Positions 54,836 through 64,000 of a stretch of 64,000 nt of DNA are shown one piece after another. Location: NCBI GenBank assembly GCA_965644295.1, contig CBFFRP010000202.1:62001-126000 (forward strand), in the 5' to 3' direction. Each line of letters opens with the position of its first letter. Position 1 is the stretch's first letter. The stretch comes from Paraphysomonas bandaiensis (lineage: Eukaryota; Chrysophyceae). The notes below the pieces were generated by a model. It worked only from the letters and a program-made list of their open reading frames with translations, made no database searches and was not told where the DNA came from. A program made the position numbers and the translations under genes.

Positions 54836-55215
54836 ACACCGTTCAGAATTCTTATCACATACAGCCATACTGCATACCCTTACACAACATGACACATATT
54901 CACTGCAAGATGGAACAGGGGCAGCCGGGCGCTTGTGTCGCTTAGGCATCCCTCTTGCACCGGTAAGTATAAACGTCATTGCGCCTACAACAGCATAATA
55001 AACCATCACAGCCTTCAGCATTTTATTATTCCACACCGTTCAGAATTCTTATCACATACAGCCATACTGCATACCCTTACACAACATGACACATATTCAC
55101 TGCAAGATGGTACAGGGGCAGCCGGGCGCTTGTGTCGCTTAGGCATCCCTCTTGCACCGGTAAGTATAAACGTCATTGCGCCTACAACAGCATAATAAAC
55201 CATGACAACATTCAG
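54795..55215. repeat. Satellite B, about 195-bp unit, two copies
   Basis: CACACCGTTCAGAATTCTTA through GCACCGGTAAGTATAAACGT is duplicated with a single obvious difference (GGAACAGG/GGTACAGG). The segment ACAACAGYATAATMAACCAT plus CAGCATTTTATTATTC is shared with satellite A, which links the two arrays. Confidence 0.9.
54818..55036 (-). CDS. Possible small secreted cysteine-rich peptide (copy 1)
   Basis: 72-codon ORF within satellite B. Starting at MLKAVMVYYAVVGAMTFILT it has a signal-peptide-like hydrophobic stretch ending in GARG, a basic MPKRHKRPAAPVP segment, and a C-terminal domain with seven Cys (SCSEYVSCCVRVCSMAVC ... RCGIIKC). Its start overlaps the end of copy 2. Open frames preserved in a young duplication are weak evidence, so expression is uncertain. 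Function unknown. Confidence 0.35.
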   Translation of the reverse strand: MWNNKMLKAVMVYYAVVGAMTFILTGARGMPKRHKRPAAPVPSCSEYVSCCVRVCSMAVCDKNSERCGIIKC

Positions 55216-55251
55216 CATATCATATACCATCACACAACATAGTGCATGCAT
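55015..55251 (-). CDS. Possible small secreted cysteine-rich peptide (copy 2)
   Basis: 78-codon ORF with the same mature part as copy 1 and a slightly different leader (MHALCCVMVYDMLNVVMVYY). Same caveats as copy 1: the two copies are almost identical at DNA level, so purifying selection cannot be judged from them. Confidence 0.35.
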   Translation of the reverse strand: MHALCCVMVYDMLNVVMVYYAVVGAMTFILTGARGMPKRHKRPAAPVPSCSEYVSCCVRVCSMAVCDKNSERCGIIKC

Positions 55252-56114
55252 GATATACAGCCTTCTATTCCTTCAAATGTACCACTTCTCATCTCTCTAC
55301 ATACCTGACACTTTAAATAGGATGATGGGAGCATGATGCTCCCACCTGGAATTCAATCATTGATATCCATATCAAATCACTTCATACCATAATATACAGC
55401 CCTTCACAGTTCCTCTCCATACAGCCTTATAAACCTCGTCCAGTAACTGCATATCTCATCTCACAGTTTCATGAAATAAGATGGTAGCAACATGTTATCA
55501 CCTATCATTCAAGCACTCATTAACGTGTATCTGCTGCATATGGCTGCCTCGTCATATTACTATATACATATACTCGATGCATGTGATATGATGCACTATG
55601 CTATGATGCACTCTGCTGATTGGATCACTCGATGGGCGCACTTGCTGTGCGGCCTTTGTGTAAAAACAAGGGTGCGGGATCCCGCACCTGCGGTGCGGGC
55701 TAAATAATTTTTCTATCAAATTTAGAATTTCTTAGGTGGAAATATATGAAAATACATGATTTTTATCACAAATATATATTTTTTACTTATAAATGTATGG
55801 TTTTTATATATATATATTGTACATTCCTGAAGATTCTTATTGTAACACTGTTATTATTAAGTCATTCCTACTCTATGATCTTATAGACATCTAGAACTAC
55901 TCATAGGATATATTATATGATCTAAGATTTGGTGTGGATAGTACTTACAGTGTGTTTCAGTCAGTGGTAAAAGGAATTACACTATTAATCTTTAGATATT
56001 GAATAAATTAGTACTATATATATACGTATATTCATACTGGAAAATATATTGAATTAACAAGAGTGGTGTGAGTTAATCCATCCTGGTCATTATTCCTGTA
56101 AAGAAGACTCTCCC
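55252..56114. other. Intergenic region; short perfect palindrome at 55671-55688
   Basis: No gene recognised. GGTGCGGGATCCCGCACC (55671-55688) is a perfect 18-bp palindrome followed by another GGTGCGGG, a GC-rich island in AT-rich surroundings. Confidence 0.5.
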
Positions 56115-58748
56115 ATGTCACATTTTCTTATCGTTCATGCTCAGAGTAAGTGGGATATGTATATATATACTCATACTTATGTGTAGTGTGCATACCTAAA
56201 CATGTATAGTGTATACCTGTATATGGAAGGTTCTTATATGCACTTATATATATATGGGTATACAGAAACCGCTAGAGAGCACGAGTTTACTGAGATATTT
56301 GGCAATCAATTCTTGTACTACGAGAAGTCGGATGAAAAACCGAACCCCGATGTATGGCAGTGTATCATGATCGGAATACCTGCTGAAATGACTCTTGATG
56401 TGAGACTGCCAGTGGACACTATTATCGTACTAAATATGTGGCCATCATGTATATTTAGGAATGTCGACTGTTTTTTGAACCTTATGGCAACGACATTTAC
56501 CACATCACCGTGATTCATGATTCTGTTATGCATGGGTGCAAGGCCGCGGTAATCCAATTTCATTTAAAGGTATTGAACCCATCAGTGCTACAGAATTCCT
56601 AATAGTACTTCAGGAATCGATGGAGTCGTTCTGCCGACTGTATTGCCACTTGCATTTTCCTGCGCATTCGTAAGTATTATAGTTCCGGCAATGTGCGATA
56701 ACGTCATATATATTAGTTCCGCAGCGCCCTGTTTAGTGGTGCCCCTTCAAGATTTTGTGGTTATTGATGACAACTCTTCCCCAGCTGTTGAGAACAGCCC
56801 CTCATCTGCGAATGTGATGCCTACCATCCCTCAAGAAACGACAGCAGCATCCATTCCAAGCATCCCTGATGATTCGAGTGGCTCTGTCCTCTCCCCACCA
56901 CCCCCGGCGCATCTGCAGCTACCAAATTGCCCCGTATGTTTGCGACGTATTTCTGATAAGGCTTCTGGTGTATGTGCAACGCAAGATGTTATTGTGGGAC
57001 CAGATTTCACTGGACATGCTGATAGGTATGAGCTTCGCATCTCTTGAATAAGTTAGTATTGAAATGGTAATGAGTCAGGTGCCCAGTGTGCTTCATTGTC
57101 AGCGAGGATGGAAGAGATGTGCGTTAACTTTGTTCATTCATCGATGTTTTAGTAACTGTTATTAACGATAATAGCGAAGACACTGCGCGGTTTGTGGATT
57201 GAAGGAAAACCTATGGGTATGTTTACAGTGTGCTTATACTGGGTGCGGAAGATATACTTCCCAGCATGCCAAGAAGCATTTTCATGACAAAGGTATAGGC
57301 TACCCTTAATATTGATACACCCTAAAATATTTCCGTTTATAGGCCACCCGTTTAGCCTGGAGTGTGCAACTGGCAGGTTGAAACAGTGTTACCAAGTATC
57401 ACGCGATATGGTAATACTGTTTTGCAGGTTATGGGACTACGTACACGACAAGTTTGTGCATTTAGGTGAGGTGTATTTGACGGTGGTGAGTGCTTAATTA
57501 ACGATACTATTGCATTGCTAGACCCGTTTACTATATACACCAAGAATATTGCATCTCGTGAAATGCTGGAAACGTCTAGTATCACTTCCCAACAGGCATA
57601 TCCCGAGCCTTCTCCTCTAGTTCTTCAATCCAGTGGACCTGTATGCAGTGCTAGTCTGGAAGACAACGGCGAAAAGGAAGCGACGTGGACACTGGAGAAA
57701 CCTATTGCAGAGGATATGTCCCAAGATGAAATAATCAAGAGCCACCTAGATAATGGAGTAGTAGACAAAATTGGAAAGCTACAGCAAGATTATGAGGTTG
57801 GTGTTCTCATACAAATCCCTGGCCAATTCTAAAAATAAATAGCAATTACTCGTATCTCAATTGAACGACCAGCGGTTGCATTACGAAAAGGTGTGATCGT
57901 CACTGAATTTAAGCCTGTGGTGATGTTGTCATTTTCAGCTTCTAGCACGTGAAACGGTTCGGTTACTGGAGATGGGATATGATGTCAAAGGAGTGTTTAA
58001 GGAAGCCTCATCAGATTCTGTATACATCGAGAGAGCCGATGCGGCAATGATCCCATGCCCAGGAGCTAGCGGAGAGTCCAAAGTTGCAATTGATGAGAAC
58101 ATGTCGATGGATGGCTCGCTGGACTCTGATATGGCACAAATCGAACAGCTTAAAATGGATATATCTGGTGCTTCATGTAATATTGTCGTGATTTAACCTA
58201 ATGTTTTTCTTTCAAGCAATCGAGCATGAGTACAATGGCATATTGCAGCAGATACATTCAGTGACGGCGTCCACAGTAGAGGTTAGAAAAGACAACAATC
58301 GACTATTGAATGCCCAGAAAGTTCAGGTGTGCTTTATTTTACCAGTGGTTCAGCATGAATTAATTTCGTATAATTTGCTGTAGAAGCAACGTATCGCAGA
58401 CTATACGGCGAAAACAGAAACAATTAGACAAAAAGAAAAGGACGAGGTAAATCACATGTTTTCATGTATTATATTCTATGATTTATTTTCATTTTGTATA
58501 GGTTGCCAATCTTGAGCAACAAATCAGAGAATTAGAGTTTTACTTACGGTTAGTTAGATTCATGCTGTCCTACAGTCGTAAATACATTGACGTCTGTGTC
58601 TAGAACACAAGAACAAATAGGCGCATCCCCACTAAGAGATGAAGTGCAAGGAGGTGTTATGATTGTTCAGGAGGGACAGCCCACTAATAGAACTAACTCT
58701 AGGGTGTCGGCCTCGACACGAAGAAAAAAAGGTGGTCATAGTAAATAG
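56115..58748 (+). CDS. BRAP: BRAP/IMP: BRCA1-associated protein, RING and UBP zinc-finger E3 ligase
   Basis: About 13 exons from ATG 56115 (MSHFLIVHAQ) to TAG 58746. Domain order matches BRAP: an RRM-like N-terminal region (EFTEIFGNQFLYYEKSDEKP ... DVWQCIMIGIPAEMTL, then FFEPYGNDIYHITVIHDS); a RING start LPNCPVCLRRISDKASG and end DRCPVCFIVSED; the UBP zinc finger HCAVCGLKENLWVCLQCAYT, then GCGRYTSQHAKKHF and LWDYVHDKFVHL; then a long coiled coil (QLNDQRLHYEK, MDISAIEHEYNGIL, IADYTAKTETIRQKEKDE, EQQIRELEFYLRTQ) and the basic Ser-rich tail EGQPTNRTNSRVS. BRAP binds ubiquitin and nuclear-localisation signals and modulates Ras-MAPK scaffolding in animals. In my model the middle RING ligands (Cx1Hx2Cx2C) are not visible, so either the RING is degenerate or a splice site there is misplaced. 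Confidence 0.86.
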
Positions 58749-59562
58749 CTTTGATCATCATCTGTGTTATCTGGTAATAAGTTATTACCAAACGACTCCA
58801 GTCAAGGGTATTGGAAATTGCTCATTTGAAGCTAGATCACAGAGAGAATTTGTCGTAAGACTAGATAGATTTATTAATATCGTTTACACGAAGTTGTGAT
58901 AACCAACACTAACTCATTTTTATCCATGCATAATATCCTACATATGCGAACCTCTCGTTACTGAACATATCTTGAAAGATCAAACTATTTCAGTTTCTCA
59001 ATATCATCACAGCATTTGTACATCACTATATTTCACTGTATTCTCGTACATTGCCTTCAAGTGACATACTGAATATACTAGAATAAGATCCATATTCTAA
59101 TAAAGGGATTGTTTTGCAGCGTAGGCATATAGCGCTAAGTCAAATAATATATTGTACTAAAGTTCCTAGTTTCTGTCACAGTAGCCTGTAAAAGTTAAAC
59201 TTAGTATCCGAAACAGTGTTTAAAAAATGAAGCATTTAATTTCCTGCAGACAAGTAAAACTCAACAAAGCTAATAAGCAGTGAATAGATATTCATTATAA
59301 TCCTGGCGTAGTATTTCCGTGTTGCGTCGAGCAATAGATCTACACTATACTAGTATGGTTCATACATGACAACCAGACACCCATATATTGTAAGCAGTCA
59401 TTCATAGTCATGAAAAGCTCCTTGTTGGCCATTACGCCATTATAAGGGATAAAGAGGTCGATATGACCCTACTAGAACATACATACATAAGTCATACATA
59501 GCTATGATAGTGCACGAGAACATGATGGCTATGAACCATCAGAGGAATGACGAAGGAAGGAT
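58749..59562. other. Intergenic region, no gene seen
   Basis: 3' flank of BRAP and AT-rich spacer. No recognisable coding or repeat structure until the gag-like fragment. Confidence 0.45.
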
Positions 59563-60096
59563 TTAGAGGTACAGTCTCCTTGATATGCCACATGACCACA
59601 TGTATACCGAAGACCATATTGAGGAGGTGGACATCATATGACCCAACTGTATATGTATGTATACATGTATGTATTGTGGCATGAAACTCTGGGTTTCAGG
59701 GTTTTGAGGTTTCGGTCCTTCAGGGATCGTTGGGTTTCCCTTTAGGATATGACTGATGAGGCGGTGGAGGATTACATCGAGAAATGTCGCCTCTATTTCC
59801 ACAAGCGTGGTGGGAGAGAGAGGTAGACCGATCGTTGATCTCGGCCAATGTGGAGCCATCTTGCGAAGAAATGCATAGAAATCCTCTGAATATAACACTT
59901 CAGGATTCCTCCAGTCGTCAACCTTCCCGTTGACGTCACCCCTCAAGAAGTCAATCTTGGCCGAGATCAACGATCTGTCTACCTCTCTCTCCCACCACTC
60001 GATGTAATCCTCCACCGCCTCATCAGTCAACGCGACTAGTGGAGGAACGTCGTTCGAAGTGACCAGGAAACTGGAGGAGCTAGCCTCCTCTGCCAT
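59563..60096 (-). pseudogene. Retroelement gag-like fragment or small unknown ORF
   Basis: Open frame of 177 codons. The first 90 residues (VTSNDVPPLVALTDEAVEDY, IEWWEREVDRSLISAKIDFL, EDFYAFLRKMAPHWPRS) look like a helical gag-type segment; the rest is low quality. The region contains an inverted copy of itself (59750-59844 versus 59961-60029), and the ATG lies directly beside the TATG array. Most likely a broken retroelement piece. No protease or zinc knuckle seen. Confidence 0.35.
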
Positions 60097-60097
60097 C

Positions 60098-60712
60098 GTG
60101 TATGTATGTATGTATGTATGTATGTATGTATGTATGTATGTGTATGTATGTATGTACGTATGTATGTATGTATGTATGTATGTATGTATGTATGTATGTA
60201 TGTATGTATGTATGTATGTATGTATGTATGTATGTATGTATGTATGTATGTATGTATGTATGTATGTATGTATGTATGTATGTATGTATGTATGTATGAA
60301 TGTATGTATGTATGTATGTATGTATGTATGTATGTATGTATGTATGTATCCGGCATGTATGTATGTATGTATGTATGTATGTAGGTATGTATGTAGGTAT
60401 GTAGGTATGTATGTATGTATGTATGTATGTATGTATGTATGTATGTATGTATGTATGTATGTATGTATGTATGTATGTATGTATGTATGTATGTATGTAT
60501 GTATGTATGTATGTATGTATGTATGTATGTATGTATGTATGTATGTATGTATGTATGTATGTATGTATGTATGTATGTATGTATGTATGTATGTATGTAT
60601 GTATGTATGTGTGTATGTATGTATGTTTGTATGTATGTATGTATGTATGTATGTATGTATGTATGTATGTATGTATGTATGTATGTATGTATGTATGTAT
60701 GTATGTATGTAT
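60098..60712. repeat. (TATG)n tetranucleotide array, about 610 bp
   Basis: Nearly pure TATG repeat with single variants (TACG 60155, TGAA 60297, CCGGCA interruption 60350, TAGG 60382-60406, TGTG 60610, TTTG 60627). Same motif as the array at 16789 but on the other strand. It produces artefactual ORFs in every frame. Confidence 0.98.
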
Positions 60713-60782
60713 CATATGTGGCTTGTGGTTATCTTGACTGTGTATATTAATAGTCTCAATCTATCTCTCTTACCATCCCATC

Positions 60783-61942
60783 ATGCAATACAAAGCTGCA
60801 ATGCTTCGTTTATATCATCTAGAGGATCCTACCCCCTCTCCTCCATCCCCTCCCCCTCCCCCTGCAGCTCCTCCTGTATGGACCCGTTACTTCTATCATA
60901 ACAGTCATCTGATATTAGATGTATTGGTCCCTATAGGATGGTCCATATTATTCATACTATTAATGAATAGAAATACATTTATATCGAATAGTTATATGCC
61001 ATTTCTTGGTATATTAGCTGCATGTATCGCTAATGCAGTCCCTCTAGGAGGGGGCATTGTATATATACCTGCATTAGCTCTATTAGGCGTTGATTTGAAA
61101 TTAGGTGTTAGTTTTACAGTTGCAACAATGTCATTTGGTAATGGATTATTTGGATTTTTAAGATGGTTACAAGCTGATCCTTCTCTTATTATATGGGAGT
61201 CTTTTCTGTATACTGTTTTACCATGCTGGAAAGGATCTCTTATTGGAATATATGTACTTCCAACACCGAGCACTACATCAGTGAAGTTTTTATTTGCTTG
61301 CTTTTGTGCTGTGGTGGCTGTCCTTGTTGCGTATGCAGCTTACAAAGGTGGGGTCGATAAGGTTTCATTCAAAGATACATCAGCAAACACCACAGCATTG
61401 CCTTCATCCCAGCCTGCACCCACACCTTCTCGGCTGTCCTGGCTACTTCTTGCTGTCGTGTCTTTTTTTGGTGGGGTGTATTTGGTTCCTAATATTGGCG
61501 TCGGCCCTGCTCTCACAACTTATCTGGGTCTGGTGATTATGGGCTTCCCAGTGCAAGCCGCAGTAGTAACTGGGATAATCACAGGAGGGTGGGTTTGCAT
61601 CCTCCCGTTCGCTCTAAATCTTACAACTGGTGATGTACCAATGACTTTGTGGTTAATGGTTATACCAGGAGTATACCTTGGGGCCAAGGTAAGATTGTAG
61701 ACTCGGAGTAGTTCTCTACTCTATGTATATAGGAATAATGTAGTAGTACAATATGGTCGATAGTATAATGTTTTGCTGTGTGCATATTTGTTATTAACCT
61801 GAGTAGAAAGCGACACTGCCTAATGTGGAATTTGTTGCAGTCTGCTCCTCTTGTACATGCCTACTGCGGAATGCAGGTGATTCTGGGTGCTTTCGCTGTA
61901 CTTCTCCTATTCAATGCGGCCCTCTTTACTCTATTTAGCTAA
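60783..61942 (+). CDS. TauE/SafE-family membrane permease (sulfite/anion exporter-like)
   Basis: Two exons, 60783-61688 and 61841-61942, in phase; 335 aa. It opens with a proline-rich tract (SPPSPPPPPAAPP), followed by about eight transmembrane helices in two halves: PFLGILAACIANAVPLGGGI with YIPALALLGVDLKLGVSFT in the first, and SFFGGVYLVPNIGVGPALTT with VQAAVVTGIITGGWVCILPF in the second. The paired G-x-G-G-x-x-x-x-P-A/L motifs are typical of TauE/SafE permeases, which move sulfite, sulfoacetate or other organic anions. The last exon adds HAYCGMQVILGAFAVLLLFN. Substrate not deducible. A link to the sulfation pathway (the PAPS transporter 44 kb away) is chance unless shown otherwise. Confidence 0.78.
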
Positions 61943-62529
61943 CTGAAACGAACAGAAGGTGCATTTTGATGGAATACAGAATGCAGAGATTATTATATCT
62001 GTGAAGTAAGTGGACTATATTTTTATGTTGCATAGTTGGTGCACATATTTTCTTTACTCTTTCCAATCACTTGTTGTTTGCTAATGTGTCACATGTGTAA
62101 TAAGCTGGTACATAAATCGGAACCCCTTTTTTTGATGAAGTAGAGACTTTGGATATATTTCAGGCGTGATCTTTATTCCCTATATTATACGTTCAGCGTA
62201 AAATAAAAAATAATGTAAAGGAAAATTAGTATCCTATTCCTTAGTACTTACTTAGTATTAGGATTCAGCTTAATACATGATTGTATCTGTGAGTTATAAT
62301 GTTCAATGAAATACACCATAAACTGAATTAGAGAGAGTATCTGTCGAAGATACATGATCGTCATCATAACGTCGTCATTATCAGTTACACTTCTAACTAT
62401 TCCGTTGTGCATGATAGTACGTCCTATATTGTTATTCATAATTTTCACTCTATCGTGTTCATTACTTACACTCTAATAATCACAACATTGTTTTACTATT
62501 ATAAAGATCAATTCTTTATTTGGTAGCGA
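61943..62529. other. Intergenic region and possible 5' LTR of the copia element
   Basis: A TTATAAAGATC box and TTTGGTAGCGAGTG, similar to a copia primer-binding site (TGGTA-type, complementary to a tRNA 3' end), lie at 62498-62532, directly before the gag frame opens. The LTR cannot be delimited because the partner LTR is outside the window and no clear TG...CA ends were found. Confidence 0.4.
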
Positions 62530-62598
62530 GTGATAGTTAAAGTTACAAGTTACGACTCAACCGACTCGGATTCAACAACCGAAAAACAGAAAGACTCA

Positions 62599-64000
62599 AT
62601 GCCAAAGTTCGACGCGAAGAACTTCTCCAAGTGGCAGAAGAAGTGCCGTGCATGGTTTTACAGAAAGCCCAAGATCGTTTATACCCTACAAAACGATCAT
62701 CCAACTGAACCTGAAGAAGGAGAGATTTCAGATGACGAAGATTACCAATATCGACTCGACCAGTATCACGAAACGAAACGATATTATGATGAAGGTAATA
62801 ATTACCTATGGTCTGTCATTTCGAGCGCTGTCATTGGTCAGGATGAAGAGGCCGAAGGGATTTTGGAAAACGTCCCCGATGGAGACGGAAAAACCGCCTG
62901 GACCGATCTGCTAGCCCACTTCAAGGAAAAAACGACAAATGACGTAATCACCGACCTGATTGGTCAATTTCAGAGCCTAAAAATCAAAAAAGGTCAGTCA
63001 ATAATCAACTTTCTTGACGCTATCGAAAAACTCAAAAACAAGCTTATCAATTATGGTCATCGGATCAACGACCAAGACTTAATATCCCGAATACGACAGG
63101 GAATTGTTTCAGAAGATAACATGGTTTACCGAGAATTGGCAATTAATCTGCAGCTACATCCAATTGATGATTATAAAGTATTGATTCGCAGACTTCGCGG
63201 GTTAGGAAGCTCGTCTGTTGGAACGCTCCTATCATCCAACAATGAAGGCACAAAAACTGACAGTAGTCACCTCGCAGCATCAAAAACCCCATTTTCCCGC
63301 AGCAAAGTCAATTTTAAGCGAAAAAGAGGGACATCTTCCAAATATCGCTCCAATAAACAGAAACATGATAAGAGAACCGATAAAGACATTAAGTGCTTCA
63401 GATGCGGAGGAAAGGGGCACATTGCATCGGAATGCAAGCACTCCTGGGAGAAGATTCAAGAGATGAAAAGCTCCTACGACAACAAGTCATCAACAAGAGG
63501 AAAACCGAAGTTCAAGAGAGTGAAATTCCAGACTCAAAGTAACGAATATTTCCACGACCACTCTGATCAACTTGCAAATTATGAAGACAGTGGTCCATCG
63601 TCAGATTATCAAAAAGGACGAGACTACGGAGGAGTTGCTTACACACCAAGCGATGAATCACACTTCGTTAGTGATCAACAGGCAGGAATGGGATCTCTTG
63701 ACTCGGGGTGCACAGTATCAATTACATCAGAAGCAAGCTACCTTACGGACTACACTGATTGCCTCACCGAGATTCAAACAGCCAAATCAGGGTCTACAAT
63801 GATATCCTCAGGTCATGGAAGACTTGGAATCATCCCCAAGTGCAAACACGTGGACCAAGCGTCTAGGACCCTCATTTCTATTAGCCAACTGGATGACCTC
63901 GGACATGAAATCATATTCAGAAACCAGTCAGTGGAAATATTTAAAGACGGCATATTGCTATCGTATAAACAACTCAGGTCTTGCAACCTAAGATCACTGA
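62599..64000 (+). mobile_element. Ty1/copia-type gag-protease ORF (runs off the right edge)
   Basis: One open frame of 467 codons from ATG 62599 to the window end without a stop (open upstream to about 62530). The capsid-like part (DLLAHFKEKTTNDVITDLIG, FQSLKIKKGQSIINFLDAIE) matches copia gag/UBN2-type helices. A CCHC zinc knuckle, CFRCGGKGHIASEC, lies at residues about 265-278 after a basic stretch. The retroviral-type aspartic protease active site LDSGCTVSIT (about 366) and a partner GHGRLGIIP region follow. Integrase and reverse transcriptase would lie outside the window. The intact frame suggests a young insertion. Confidence 0.85.

Noticed and set aside
60036-60901. ORFs of 65-280 codons across the TATG array
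   Set aside because: Repeat artefacts; only the TauE frame from 60783 is kept.
1-64000. tRNA, rRNA or snoRNA genes
   Set aside because: No cloverleaf or conserved rRNA segments were noticed by eye; a tRNAscan or Infernal run would be decisive.

Overview
This is a eukaryotic nuclear fragment. Genes carry many short GT-AG introns (about 34-60 nt, one GC-AG). They are separated by AT-rich DNA full of TATG/CATA microsatellites, minisatellites and transposon debris. Tandem-pore EF-hand potassium-channel-like proteins, Crypton-type tyrosine recombinase remnants, a hAT transposase and a copia-type element together suggest a stramenopile (heterokont) protist. That placement is inference: no rRNA or organelle marker is present.

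Left part (1-23 kb): the 3' part of an ERCC6L-like SNF2 helicase (-); NOLC1/Nopp140 (+) with LisH and SRP40 C-terminal domains; a head-to-head pair of paralogous channels (- 6055-9196, + 10336-13439), each built from two complete tandem-pore/EF-hand modules and so carrying four pore loops per polypeptide; a hAT relic; a PAPS transporter SLC35B2 (-) whose only intron is a minisatellite; a twin-CX9C protein (+); a MERIT40/BABAM1 homologue (-); and a mannitol 2-dehydrogenase-family enzyme (-).

Middle (23-48 kb): a giant 10-exon coiled-coil gene (+, about 3,708 aa by my splicing) with fifteen 47-residue repeats of almost identical DNA; a MITE with a near-perfect 8-bp target duplication; a fucosyltransferase-like enzyme (-); a small unknown four-exon gene (+); an inverted Crypton recombinase relic; an LEA-like protein (+); an Ac45/VOA1-like V-ATPase accessory protein (-); and a long multi-exon protein with beta-trefoil-like segments (+).

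Right part (48-64 kb): an apparently intact hAT transposase ORF (-) with degenerate relatives nearby; a membrane-anchored PTPMT1-like phosphatase (-); a Crypton-like ORF that has lost its catalytic part and runs into two interlocked satellites, which contain duplicated small cysteine-rich ORFs; BRAP/IMP (+); a gag-like fragment next to a 600-bp TATG array; a TauE/SafE transporter (+); and the start of a copia-type gag-protease ORF leaving the window.

The best candidate for something undescribed is the divergent pair of four-pore-loop channels. In both proteins only the third pore loop keeps a GYG filter, the other three have matching non-canonical filters, and all four EF-hand loops share an unusual I-D-D start. 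All gene models were spliced by eye from reading-frame continuity and homology. Exon phases were checked arithmetically for NOLC1, both channels, SLC35B2, BABAM1, the coiled-coil gene, the glycosyltransferase, the phosphatase and the TauE gene.
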